A stretch of 17,506 bases of DNA, taken from positions 1 through 17,506 of the forward strand of contig JAMCTV010000159.1 in NCBI GenBank assembly GCA_023381235.1, written 5' to 3'. Origin of the DNA: Gammaproteobacteria bacterium. GTDB taxonomy: Bacteria > Pseudomonadota > Gammaproteobacteria > SURF-13. Both the position numbers and the translations under genes were made by a program. Of the stretch, positions 9,849-16,806 are shown in pieces. The number at the start of each line of letters is the position of its first letter. Within the stretch, counting starts at the first letter, position 1. A model generated the notes under the pieces. It was given only the letters and a program-made list of their open reading frames with translations, was not told the DNA's origin and ran no database searches.

Positions 9849-11300
9849 ATGCCCAAGGTGTTATTCGCGGTCAGCGAAGTCCATCCCCTGATAAAAACCG
9901 GTGGCTTGGCCGATTTCGCCGGCAGCCTTCCGGTCGCGCTGCAAGAACTGCGCCACGACGTGCGTCTGGTGCTGCCGGCCTACCGCCCGGTGCTGGCGCA
10001 GGCGCGCGCCTGGCGTGTAGTGGCGCGGCTGGAGCTGCCCGGACAGCAAGCGAGCATACTGGAAGGCGCGTTGCCCGGCACGCGGGTAACGTGCTGGCTG
10101 GTGCATGCGCCGAAATGGTTTGATCGCCCCGGCGGGCCTTACACCGATGCCAGCGGGCACGACTGGCCGGATAACGCCGCGCGCTACGCGCTGTTTGCGC
10201 ATGCCGTGACACGGCTCGCGCTGGGCCAAACCGGGCTCAACTGGCGCGCCCGCGTGGTGCACTGCAACGACTGGCAAACCGGCCTGGTTCCCGCGCTGCT
10301 GTCGCGAGAGGCAGATCGCCCGGCTACGCTGTTCACCATCCATAATCTCGCCTATCAAGGGCTGTTTCCCGCCGCACAATTTCCAGCCCTCCATTTACCC
10401 GCCGCGCTGTGGGGGCACGATGGACTGGAGTTTCATGGTCAACTTTCTTTTATCAAAGGCGGCCTGATCTACGCCGACCGCATCAACACGGTCAGCCCCA
10501 CCTATGCCGAAGAGATTACCACGTCTGCGCTGGGTTACGGCCTGGAAGGGCTCATCAAGCACCGCGCGGCGCACGTGAGCGGCATACTCAATGGCGTGGA
10601 TTACCGGGTGTGGGATCCAGCGCGCGACCTGCTCATCATCAGAAACTACAGCTCTGCTGATCTCGCGCATAAGGCCGCCAACAAACAGTGGTTGCAGCAA
10701 CATTGCGCGCTGCCCGTGCAGGAACGCATCCCGTTGATAGGCATGGTGGGGCGGCTGGTGGAACAAAAAGGCATAGATATGTTGCTCGCTGCGCTGCCGC
10801 AACTGGTGCAACTGCCACTGCAGCTCGTGCTGCTCGGCAGCGGCGCGCGCCCGTTTGAGGACGCGCTGCAAGACTGGGCGCGCCGTTACCCGCAGCGGTT
10901 GAGCGTGCACATCGGCTACAGCGAGGAACTGGCGCACCGTATTGAGGCGGGTTCGGACATGTTTCTCATGCCCTCGCGCTTCGAGCCGTGCGGATTGAAC
11001 CAGCTCTACAGCTTGCGCTACGGCACCGTGCCCATTGTGCGCCGCACCGGCGGGCTGGCCGACACCGTGCTGGACGCCAGCGCGGACCATCTCAAACAGG
11101 GTCGCGCCACCGGCATCGTGTTCAGCGAAGAGGGTGGCGCGGCCTTGCTCCACGCCGTGCGCCGCGCCCTGGATTTATTCAGCCACCCCCCAACGTGGCG
11201 CGCGCTGATGCTGGCCGGCATGCGTCAAGACTACAGTTGGGGCACCTCGGCGCGCCGCTACAGCGCGCTTTATCAGCAAGCCATTGCGGCCAGGCGATAG
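9849..11300 (+). CDS. glgA: Glycogen (starch) synthase, ADP-glucose type
   Basis: GlgA extends alpha-1,4-glucan chains from ADP-glucose. The 483-residue protein is a GT5 family enzyme of normal length. The N-terminal ADP-glucose loop KTGGLAD begins at K16. HCNDWQTGLVPALL and FTIHNLAYQGLFP follow, then NTVSPTYAEEI and GILNGVDYRVWDP. The C-terminal domain has GMVGRLVEQKGIDML, the active-site segment SRFEPCGLNQLYSLRYG, and RTGGLADTV. The frame opens 21 codons earlier, but the ATG at 9849 is preceded by AAGGAAA at good spacing and gives MPKVLFAVSEVHPL, the standard start. No glgB, glgC or glgP is within the window. ppc follows after 83 bases with its own likely promoter. Confidence 0.96.
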   Translation: MPKVLFAVSEVHPLIKTGGLADFAGSLPVALQELRHDVRLVLPAYRPVLAQARAWRVVARLELPGQQASILEGALPGTRVTCWLVHAPKWFDRPGGPYTDASGHDWPDNAARYALFAHAVTRLALGQTGLNWRARVVHCNDWQTGLVPALLSREADRPATLFTIHNLAYQGLFPAAQFPALHLPAALWGHDGLEFHGQLSFIKGGLIYADRINTVSPTYAEEITTSALGYGLEGLIKHRAAHVSGILNGVDYRVWDPARDLLIIRNYSSADLAHKAANKQWLQQHCALPVQERIPLIGMVGRLVEQKGIDMLLAALPQLVQLPLQLVLLGSGARPFEDALQDWARRYPQRLSVHIGYSEELAHRIEAGSDMFLMPSRFEPCGLNQLYSLRYGTVPIVRRTGGLADTVLDASADHLKQGRATGIVFSEEGGAALLHAVRRALDLFSHPPTWRALMLAGMRQDYSWGTSARRYSALYQQAIAARR

Positions 11301-11325
11301 ACGCAAGCTCATAAGAGGGTATAAT
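11298..11325 (+). promoter_or_regulatory. Likely sigma70 promoter of ppc
   Basis: A perfect TATAAT (11320-11325) is preceded after 16 bases by TAGACG (11298-11303), which matches the -35 consensus at 4 of 6 positions. The -35 overlaps the glgA stop codon. A leader of about 50 bases would precede the ppc start. Confidence 0.55.
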
Positions 11326-11383
11326 TTCGTAAATGGCTGCGGTTGGGCCATACCCACAATAATCAGCCCGACAGACTTCCTCC

Positions 11384-14185
11384 ATGGCCAGCAAACTCAG
11401 CGATAAAGAACTGCGCGCGCGCGTCAAGCTGCTCGGCCAGCTTTTGGGAGAAGTGCTGCACAGCCAGGCCGGCGGCAAGGTGTTGAAGGCGGTGGAGGTG
11501 CTGCGCAAGGGCTATATTGCGCTGCGCCAGAAGGACAACGTGCAAAAGCGCCATCGCTTGGCGCAGATCGTGGCCGGTTTCGACACCGCCATGTTGACCC
11601 ACGTCACGCGGGCCTTCAGCACCTATTTCAGCCTGGTGAATATCGCCGAGGAGAGCTTCCAGCATCGCCAGCGGCGCGCGCGGGTGCGTAAGGGCGGCCC
11701 GCTGTGGGTCGGGTCGTTCGACCACACGCTGCGCCAGCTCCATGCCCAGGGCGTCAAGGTCGAGCAACTCCAGGTGCTGCTCGACCGGCTCAAGTTCATG
11801 CCGGTCATCACCGCGCATCCCACCGAGTCCAAGCGCCAGACCATCATGGAGGAGCTGCGCCGCATCTTCGTCACCAGCGAGCGCCTGGCCGATCCGCGCC
11901 TGGGCAAGACTGAACGCGAGGAATACACCGAGCTGTTGCGCACCCAGATTCAAATCCTGTGGAAGACCGACGAGATGCGTCCGCACCGCCCCACAGTGCG
12001 CGACGAAATCAAGAACGGCCTGCTGTATTTCCACGAGTGCCTGTTCCAGACGGTGCCGGTAGTATACCGCTACATGGAGCGTGCAGTGGCGCGCACCTAC
12101 GGCAAAGAGGCCGCAGCCGCGCTGCGTATCCCCGGCTTTCTGCAATTCGGCTCCTGGATCGGCGGCGACCGCGACGGCAATCCCAACGTCAAGCCGGAAA
12201 CCACCGAGCTTGCGCTGCGCCTGCAAACGCGCGCGGTGTTGCTCGAATACTTGAACCGTGTGACCGCCTTGAGCCGCCAGCTTACCCATTCCAGCCAGTT
12301 GTGCCAGCCGTCGAGCGCGTTCATCGAGAGCCTGCAGCAGGACGAACGCCATGCCGGCGATACCTTCCGCGAAAACCGCGAACGGTTTAAATACGAGCCC
12401 TACCGCCGCAAGCTGTATGTGATGCGCTACCGCCTGGAGTGCAACTTGCGCAATGTCAAGAAACGCCTGGAGGGCGAGCAGCCGGGCAACAAGGGTGGCG
12501 CCTACCACTCAGAGGAAGAGTTGCTGCATGATCTTTACCTGATTCGCGACTCGCTCATCAGCCACGGCGACGCCAGCGCGGCTGCGGGCGCGTTGCAGGA
12601 TTTCATCCGCCTGGTGGAGACCTTCGGTTTTTACATGATGCGCATGGATGTGCGCCAGGAGTCCGGGCGTCACACCAGCGCGGTGGCCGAGTTATTCGGC
12701 AAACAGCCCGCGCCGTTTGATTATCTGGCCCTGAGCGAGGCGGAACGGCTCGGCGTGCTGAGCGACAGCATCGCGCAGGGGCGGCTTATGGCCGTGGACG
12801 AGGGCGGCCTGAGCGAAGCCACGCGTGAGACGCTCGCCGTGTTCCGCATGATGGCCGAGATGCGCGCCAAGACCAGCACCAAGGCGTTTGGCAGTTACGT
12901 GATCTCCATGACGCGCGCCGCGAGCCACGTGCTGGAAGTAATGCTGCTTGCGCGCCTCGCGGGCTTGGCCGGGAAGAACAGCGAAGGCTGGTTCTGCCAC
13001 ATCCAGATCGCGCCGCTGTTTGAAACCATAGACGACTTGCAACGCATCGAACCGGTGCTCAGCACACTGCTGGATAATCCCACCTACGCCGCGCTGCTCC
13101 GGGCCTCCGGCAACCAGCAGGAGGTGATGCTGGGCTATTCCGACTCGTGCAAGGACGGCGGCATCCTGGCCTCAGGCTGGATGCTGTACCAGGCGCAAAA
13201 GACGGTGACCGCGCTCACCGCCGCGCGCGGCGTCGAGTGCCGGTTGTTTCACGGCCGCGGCGGCACCATCGGGCGCGGCGGCGGCCCGACCCACGAATCC
13301 ATCCTGGCCCAGCCGCAGGGCACGGTGCAGGGCCAGATCAAGTTCACCGAGCAGGGCGAGATGGTGTCCTACAAATACAGCAACGTGGAGACCGCGGTGT
13401 ATGAACTGTCGGTGGGTGTCACCGGCCTGCTCAAGGCCAGCCGCGGGCTGATTCAAAAACCGCATGCCGACAAGCAAAAGTATCTTGCCATCATGCAGCA
13501 CCTGGCCGAGATGGGCGAACAGGCCTACCGCGCGCTCACCCGGCGCACGCCCGGTTTTCTGGATTATTTCTACGAGGCGACGCCGATCAGCGAAATCGGC
13601 GAGCTCAACATCGGCTCGCGCCCCTCGCACCGCAAAAAGGGCGACCGTTCCATGGCTTCGGTGCGCGCCATTCCCTGGGTGTTCGCCTGGGCGCAGTCGC
13701 GCCACACGCTGCCCGCCTGGTACGGCATCGGCACCGCGCTGGAAACCTGGCGCAAGGGTGACGCTGCGCGTCTCAAGACGCTGCGCGCCATGTATCACGA
13801 GTGGCCGTTCTTTCGCGCCTTTTTAAGCAACACGCAAATGGCCTTGTTCAAGGCCGACATGGGCATCGCGCGCGAATACGCCGCGCTGTGCGAGGACAGC
13901 GCCGTGGGCGAGCGCGTGTATCACATGATCCGCGGCGAGTACGAGCGTACCGTGCGCGAGGTGCTCAAAGTCGTGGAGGCCGACCACCTGCTCAAGGACA
14001 ACCCCACGCTCGCGCTCTCCCTGTCGCGGCGCAACCCTTATCTCGACCCCTTGAACGCCATCCAGGTCACCCTGCTCAAACGCCACCGCGACTTCAGCGC
14101 CCCGGAGCCGGAGCGCCGCGGCTGGCTCGCCCCGCTGCTGCGCTCCATCAACGCCATCGCCGCGGGCATGCGCAATACCGGGTAA
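11384..14185 (+). CDS. ppc: Phosphoenolpyruvate carboxylase
   Basis: Ppc carboxylates PEP to oxaloacetate and refills the TCA cycle. The 933-residue length is close to the bacterial norm of about 880-940. The first signature VITAHPTESKRQ contains the catalytic histidine (residue 145). GSWIGGDRDGNPNV, MRMDVRQES and VMLGYSDSCKDGG follow. The glycine-rich active-site loop FHGRGGTIGRGGGPTH starts near residue 622. The protein ends in the conserved NTG, so it is complete. DKELRARVKLLGQLLGEVL matches the usual N-terminus and supports the ATG at 11384. The bases before that ATG are pyrimidine-rich (TTCCTCC), with no Shine-Dalgarno sequence. Regulation by acetyl-CoA or aspartate is a family property and is not visible here. 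Confidence 0.97.
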   Translation: MASKLSDKELRARVKLLGQLLGEVLHSQAGGKVLKAVEVLRKGYIALRQKDNVQKRHRLAQIVAGFDTAMLTHVTRAFSTYFSLVNIAEESFQHRQRRARVRKGGPLWVGSFDHTLRQLHAQGVKVEQLQVLLDRLKFMPVITAHPTESKRQTIMEELRRIFVTSERLADPRLGKTEREEYTELLRTQIQILWKTDEMRPHRPTVRDEIKNGLLYFHECLFQTVPVVYRYMERAVARTYGKEAAAALRIPGFLQFGSWIGGDRDGNPNVKPETTELALRLQTRAVLLEYLNRVTALSRQLTHSSQLCQPSSAFIESLQQDERHAGDTFRENRERFKYEPYRRKLYVMRYRLECNLRNVKKRLEGEQPGNKGGAYHSEEELLHDLYLIRDSLISHGDASAAAGALQDFIRLVETFGFYMMRMDVRQESGRHTSAVAELFGKQPAPFDYLALSEAERLGVLSDSIAQGRLMAVDEGGLSEATRETLAVFRMMAEMRAKTSTKAFGSYVISMTRAASHVLEVMLLARLAGLAGKNSEGWFCHIQIAPLFETIDDLQRIEPVLSTLLDNPTYAALLRASGNQQEVMLGYSDSCKDGGILASGWMLYQAQKTVTALTAARGVECRLFHGRGGTIGRGGGPTHESILAQPQGTVQGQIKFTEQGEMVSYKYSNVETAVYELSVGVTGLLKASRGLIQKPHADKQKYLAIMQHLAEMGEQAYRALTRRTPGFLDYFYEATPISEIGELNIGSRPSHRKKGDRSMASVRAIPWVFAWAQSRHTLPAWYGIGTALETWRKGDAARLKTLRAMYHEWPFFRAFLSNTQMALFKADMGIAREYAALCEDSAVGERVYHMIRGEYERTVREVLKVVEADHLLKDNPTLALSLSRRNPYLDPLNAIQVTLLKRHRDFSAPEPERRGWLAPLLRSINAIAAGMRNTG

Positions 14186-14199
14186 TCCGCAGTGAACAA

Positions 14200-14267
14200 T
14201 AATTGTAGGGCGGGTTAGGCGCCAGCCGTAACCCGCCGGACGATTTTTGAGAATGTCGCTGGATCAG
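14200..14267. repeat. Palindromic repeat family A, copy 1
   Basis: This is a REP-like element around GGCGGGTTA (14209-14217) and TAACCCGCC (14229-14237), a 9-base stem. Similarity to copy 2 (14753-14815), in the same orientation, extends past the stem through TTTTTGAGAAT to GTCAG/ATCAG. It contains the TGA stop of the exported protein gene on the minus strand (14264-14266). Confidence 0.85.
14209..14248 (+). terminator. Terminator-like hairpin downstream of ppc
   Basis: The 9-base stem of repeat A copy 1, read on the plus strand, is followed 6 bases later by five T residues (14244-14248). It starts 24 bases after the ppc stop. The hairpin is strong but the T-tract is short and offset, so efficiency is uncertain. 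Confidence 0.5.
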
Positions 14268-14728
14268 TGGCAGACGCGGGAATAGGCCTGGCCGATGATG
14301 GACTCCGGGCCGAAGGACTCCGGCCCTTGCCGGTCAGGGTCAAACCACTTCCCGAAAAGCTTGCCTTGCGGGTTATAGAGATATATATAGTGGATGCGCG
14401 AGGTGCGGTTGGGGCAATGGAATGTCACCTCGACTTCTTCCTCCTGCAAAGGACCGGGGGCAGGCAACTCCGGCGGGCTTACCGGCTCGGCGTAGATGTA
14501 TTTCAGCATCACGCCAACTTCATCTCCCTCGCGCCAGGCCACGGCCCAATAAACATCCTTGATCCGCCCGATGTCCATGCGCACGTCGCCCATCAGATAC
14601 TCCCACGACAAGTCCGATTCCTCCGCGAACATTGAGAAGTCGGCCCAAGCGTCCACATAATCCGCCCGCGCCGTCTGTATCCCGGCGGCCAGAGTGGCGG
14701 CGAATAGTAAATGAGTCCAGCGTTTCAT
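14264..14728 (-). CDS. Exported protein resembling the surface-adhesin protein E domain
   Basis: This is a 154-residue protein with a clear signal peptide: MKR, a hydrophobic stretch of about 14 residues, and a probable cleavage after ARA at residue 22. The mature part has two cysteines (C105 in FHCPN and C153 in the final RVCH), which probably form a disulfide in the periplasm. The pattern of a Cys in a beta strand, a strand ending YNPQGKL, then W, PES and a C-terminal Cys resembles the surface-adhesin protein E family. The match is by eye and modest, so no function is claimed. AGGGGGT before the ATG is a good ribosome site. Its stop codon is inside repeat A copy 1, and repeat A copy 2 lies just upstream of its start. 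Confidence 0.7.
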   Translation of the reverse strand: MKRWTHLLFAATLAAGIQTARADYVDAWADFSMFAEESDLSWEYLMGDVRMDIGRIKDVYWAVAWREGDEVGVMLKYIYAEPVSPPELPAPGPLQEEEVEVTFHCPNRTSRIHYIYLYNPQGKLFGKWFDPDRQGPESFGPESIIGQAYSRVCH

Positions 14729-14752
14729 GATTTACCCCCTTTGGTTATGCAG

Positions 14753-14815
14753 TAATTGTAGGGCGGGTTAGCGAAGCGTAACCCGCCGAATGTTTTTGAG
14801 AATACGCTGAGTCAG
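14753..14815. repeat. Palindromic repeat family A, copy 2
   Basis: GGCGGGTTA (14762-14770) and TAACCCGCC (14779-14787) form a 9-base stem around an 8-base loop, followed by GAATG and T5. It is in direct orientation to copy 1, so the pair brackets the exported protein gene. Confidence 0.85.
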
Positions 14816-14820
14816 TTTTT

Positions 14821-14863
14821 ATTCATCCGGCACAATGCCCTTCGGTTATTGCGCCTTACCGGG
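14821..14863. repeat. Palindromic repeat family B, copy 1
   Basis: This 43-base unit differs from the copy at 15396-15438 at two positions. GGCACAAT (14829-14836) pairs with ATTGCGCC (14848-14855), with one G-U pair on the minus-strand RNA. It starts 5 bases after repeat A copy 2 and lies 37 bases downstream of the hicB stop. Confidence 0.85.
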
Positions 14864-14900
14864 TTGACCCGCCGTACGTGTAGTGCAGTGGAGTGCGCAG

Positions 14901-15140
14901 CTATGCCACGTTCTGCATTTTGTTTGCGAAATCGCGGCCTGAAGTCGGGGGCGGAAGAGGCCTGCCGTCCTTGTGGTAGAGCGTGATTGTCTCTTCAACG
15001 ATTTCGCAAAGCTCTGCGAAAACAGCTGCTTCGTCTGTGCCGTGACATCCGCCGTAGATCAGGCCCGGAGAACTCCCGACATAGCACTGATCTTCTTCTG
15101 ACCATTCAACAATCTTTGCGTACCTCGCACTTTCTTTCAT
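14901..15140 (-). CDS. hicB: HicB-family antitoxin
   Basis: This 79-residue protein of the HicB family is the predicted neutraliser of the adjoining HicA. It shows the family pattern YAKIVEWSEEDQCYVGSSPG, then LIYGGCHG and a helix FAELCEIVEETITLYHKDG, ending in a proline-rich turn (PLPPPTSGR). Like the other HicB in the window it lacks an added DNA-binding domain. Its sequence belongs to a different HicB subgroup, so the two pairs are not recent duplicates. The ATG overlaps the hicA stop by four bases (ATGA), which implies coupled translation with toxin first. Family B repeats lie on both sides of the pair. Confidence 0.9.
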   Translation of the reverse strand: MKESARYAKIVEWSEEDQCYVGSSPGLIYGGCHGTDEAAVFAELCEIVEETITLYHKDGRPLPPPTSGRDFANKMQNVA

Positions 15141-15337
15141 GATCTCGACTCCTCAATGGCGCGCTTTACGGCACGGACCTGATAGTGCTTGGCGTCATCG
15201 CCGAGCGCACCGGATATTACAATTGGTTTTGTGGCTTTGTTCGGGTGGACGAAGTTTCGGTGACTGCCCTTGCCACCACGATTGACGAAGCCCGCCCGCT
15301 CAAGCTCCGCAATAAGTTCTCTCACCTTTTTCGGCAC
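15137..15337 (-). CDS. hicA: HicA-family mRNA interferase toxin
   Basis: HicA is a small ribosome-independent RNase that stops growth when the antitoxin is lost. The 66-residue protein has the compact dsRBD-like fold pattern: an N-terminal helix KKVRELIAELERAGF, then the active-site motif GKGSHRNFVHP with the catalytic-type histidine at H26. A strand KPIVISG and a C-terminal helix HYQVRAVKRAIEE follow. The start is GTG (15335-15337) with AGGGTGA 4 bases before it. An in-frame stop just upstream leaves no alternative beyond a few codons. TATTAT lies just upstream as a possible -10, without a convincing -35. This copy is intact, unlike the hicA at 5196. Confidence 0.9.
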   Translation of the reverse strand: MPKKVRELIAELERAGFVNRGGKGSHRNFVHPNKATKPIVISGALGDDAKHYQVRAVKRAIEESRS

Positions 15338-15395
15338 AGAGTCACCCTATAATACCCCTTCCCGTTATGTAAGCCCATGTAGGTTACGACTGACA

Positions 15396-15438
15396 ATTCA
15401 TCCGGCGCAAGGCCCTTCGGTTATTGCGCCTTACCGGG
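15396..15438. repeat. Palindromic repeat family B, copy 2
   Basis: This 43-base unit matches copy 1 at 41 positions in direct orientation. Stem GGCGCAA pairs with TTGCGCC. It contains the TAA stop (15421-15423) and last codons of the TfoX-like gene. Confidence 0.85.
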
Positions 15439-15792
15439 CTTGCCGCTCTTTGCCCGCAGTGCCACCCCAATCGCCTGCTGCGCCCAGTGCAGCACGGCTT
15501 CGGATTCCTCAAAGACTTCCGGCGGCACTTCGTAATATTGCATCGTCATGTTCTTGCCGCGCGCGGTGTAAGTAAAGGGGCCAAACCCTCGCGTCGTAAA
15601 TGCATCGCACGTGAGGCTGTCGGTCTTGAAATACAGCCGCTCATCAACAATGATCGCAAAGATCGTGTCACGCTGATAAATTCCATATCCGCCGAACATC
15701 GCACGCGCCCGAACACCGCCCATCGGTGCAAGTTGATCAAGCACAAACTCAACAAACTCGCTGCGTACAGACACACCCAGAAAAATGTCCAT
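15421..15792 (-). CDS. TfoX N-terminal domain protein
   Basis: This 123-residue protein consists of the TfoX/Sxy N-terminal domain alone. The recognisable pattern is FVEFVLDQLAPMGGVRARAM, then FGGYGIYQRDTIFAIIVDERLYFK and a later FTYTARGKNMTMQYYEVP. Full TfoX regulators of competence carry a second, C-terminal helical domain that is absent here. Many short proteins of this type exist with unknown roles, so a competence function should not be assumed. The last residues (GKPGKAQ) and the stop are encoded inside repeat B copy 2. The ATG at 15792 follows GGCGGTGA at short spacing; GTG at 15774 is an alternative start. Confidence 0.85.
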   Translation of the reverse strand: MDIFLGVSVRSEFVEFVLDQLAPMGGVRARAMFGGYGIYQRDTIFAIIVDERLYFKTDSLTCDAFTTRGFGPFTYTARGKNMTMQYYEVPPEVFEESEAVLHWAQQAIGVALRAKSGKPGKAQ

Positions 15793-15803
15793 TCACCGCC
15801 GAT

Positions 15804-15838
15804 GACGATGGGTTGCGCTTCACTTCACCCATCCTACG
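15804..15838. repeat. Palindromic repeat family C, copy 1
   Basis: GATGGGT (15807-15813) and ACCCATC (15827-15833) form a 7-base stem, followed by CTACG. It is nearly identical to the reverse complement of 16257-16292 outside the loop. It contains the TAG stop (15834-15836) of the GIY-YIG gene. Confidence 0.85.
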
Positions 15839-16232
15839 CGCCGTTAGGCGATGGATATCCAATGATATTCAGTAAATCACACCCCTCTTCTAGGCAGCGT
15901 GCTATCCATTCTCGCTCTGTATCCTGGTCTCCTATTGCGACAACAATCATCTCAAATTTCCCGTTGAGCACATTATTGCGACGGTGCTCCATATGACGCC
16001 TAGGCGGATCATCGGTTAAACCTACGTAGCGGATAGAATTGTTGCCTGTTTCTTTTAGGACATACACAAATGATTGTGTGATTGACACCTTGACACGCCA
16101 TCGGGCGTAAACAGGGTCAGGTAAATCCCATTTAATGGTGTTTTCCGCAAATTCTCGAGACCGCTTCCCTTTCTCGATCTTGCGTAATCGCTTCTGCTGT
16201 CTAGCGCGACCCCATTCCCACCAACCTGCCAT
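15834..16232 (-). CDS. Stand-alone GIY-YIG domain protein
   Basis: This is a 132-residue protein. Residues 54-123 read as a GIY-YIG nuclease fold: first strand FVYVLKE (55-61), second strand IRYVGLTDD (67-75), then a helix with PPRRHMEHR carrying the candidate catalytic arginine (R78 or R79). A strand EMIVVAI is followed by a helix TEREWIARCLEEG with the candidate glutamate (E106 or E108), and then LLN. The first 50 residues are basic and rich in Trp (WWEW, RARQQKRLRK) and could bind nucleic acid. No partner domain (UvrC, homing endonuclease or restriction) is seen. Nuclease activity is inferred from fold only. Family C repeats in inverted orientation flank it, and its stop is inside one of them. 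Confidence 0.75.
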   Translation of the reverse strand: MAGWWEWGRARQQKRLRKIEKGKRSREFAENTIKWDLPDPVYARWRVKVSITQSFVYVLKETGNNSIRYVGLTDDPPRRHMEHRRNNVLNGKFEMIVVAIGDQDTEREWIARCLEEGCDLLNIIGYPSPNGA

Positions 16233-16256
16233 TATTCTTTAGCGATTTATTGAACA

Positions 16257-16292
16257 CGTAGGATGGGTGCAGCGTAAGCGCAACCCATCGTC
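16257..16292. repeat. Palindromic repeat family C, copy 2 (inverted)
   Basis: GATGGGT (16262-16268) pairs with ACCCATC (16283-16289). On the opposite strand it reads almost the same as copy 1. It lies 3 bases past the panD stop and 24 bases before the GIY-YIG start on the minus strand. Confidence 0.85.
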
Positions 16293-16295
16293 TTT

Positions 16296-16676
16296 TCAAG
16301 CCACCTGCACCGGAATCGCGTTGCGGCAGTGGGTGATGCGGTTGTGTTCGTTGAGGTAGACGAGGGTGGGCTGGAAGTTGGCGAGTTCGTGCTGGTTGAG
16401 GACGGCGTAGGCGGCAATGATGACGCGGTCGCCGGGGTTGGCTTTGTGGGCGGCGGCGCCGTTCACGGAGATGATGCCGGAGTTGTCTTCGGCGCGGATG
16501 GCGTAGGTGGTGAAGCGCTCGCCGTTGGCGAGGTTGTAAATGTGTATCTGCTCGTATTCGCGGATGCCCGCCGTATCCAGCAGCTTGCCGTCAATGGCGC
16601 ACGAGCCTTCGTACTCCAGCTCGGAGTGGGTAACGCGGGCATGGTGGAGCTTGGCTTTGAGCAGGGTGTACTGCAT
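16296..16676 (-). CDS. panD: Aspartate 1-decarboxylase proenzyme
   Basis: PanD makes beta-alanine from aspartate for pantothenate synthesis. The 126-residue proenzyme has the self-cleavage site G24-S25 (YEGSCAID), where Ser25 becomes the pyruvoyl cofactor. The conserved K9, R54 and Y58 are in the expected places, as is NGAAAHKANPGDRVII. The length equals that of E. coli PanD. GGAGG lies 7 bases before the ATG. It is downstream of panC on the same strand, 173 bases away, so the two may be co-transcribed or panD may use a separate promoter in the spacer. Confidence 0.96.
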   Translation of the reverse strand: MQYTLLKAKLHHARVTHSELEYEGSCAIDGKLLDTAGIREYEQIHIYNLANGERFTTYAIRAEDNSGIISVNGAAAHKANPGDRVIIAAYAVLNQHELANFQPTLVYLNEHNRITHCRNAIPVQVA

Positions 16677-16725
16677 GGCGGGCCTCCGTCTTCGGGTTAG
16701 GTTAAGTATTTCACCCCCACCCTAG

Positions 16726-16793
16726 CCCTCCCCCATCAATGGGGAGGGGATATATTTTAGGCCCTCCCGCATTCAGAGGGAGGATATATTTTA
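16726..16793. repeat. C/T-rich hairpins with duplicated GGATATATTTTA
   Basis: CCCTCCCC (16726-16733) pairs with GGGGAGGG (16741-16748) around 7 bases. CCTCCC (16763-16768) pairs with GGGAGG (16778-16783) around 9 bases. Each hairpin is followed by GGATATATTTTA (16748-16759 and 16782-16793), so the spacer holds two tandem versions of one unit offset by 34 bases. Confidence 0.75.
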
Positions 16794-16806
16794 CTGCTGT
16801 ATCAGT

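Noticed and set aside
14200..15438. CRISPR array
   Set aside because: The repeats differ in family, are few, and are separated by whole genes instead of short uniform spacers.
14200..16292. Chromosomal integron cassette array
   Set aside because: GTTAGGC strings occur near 14214 and 15843, but no site has the paired attC core boxes with two inner boxes, no integrase is visible, and the repeats are simple REP-type stems.
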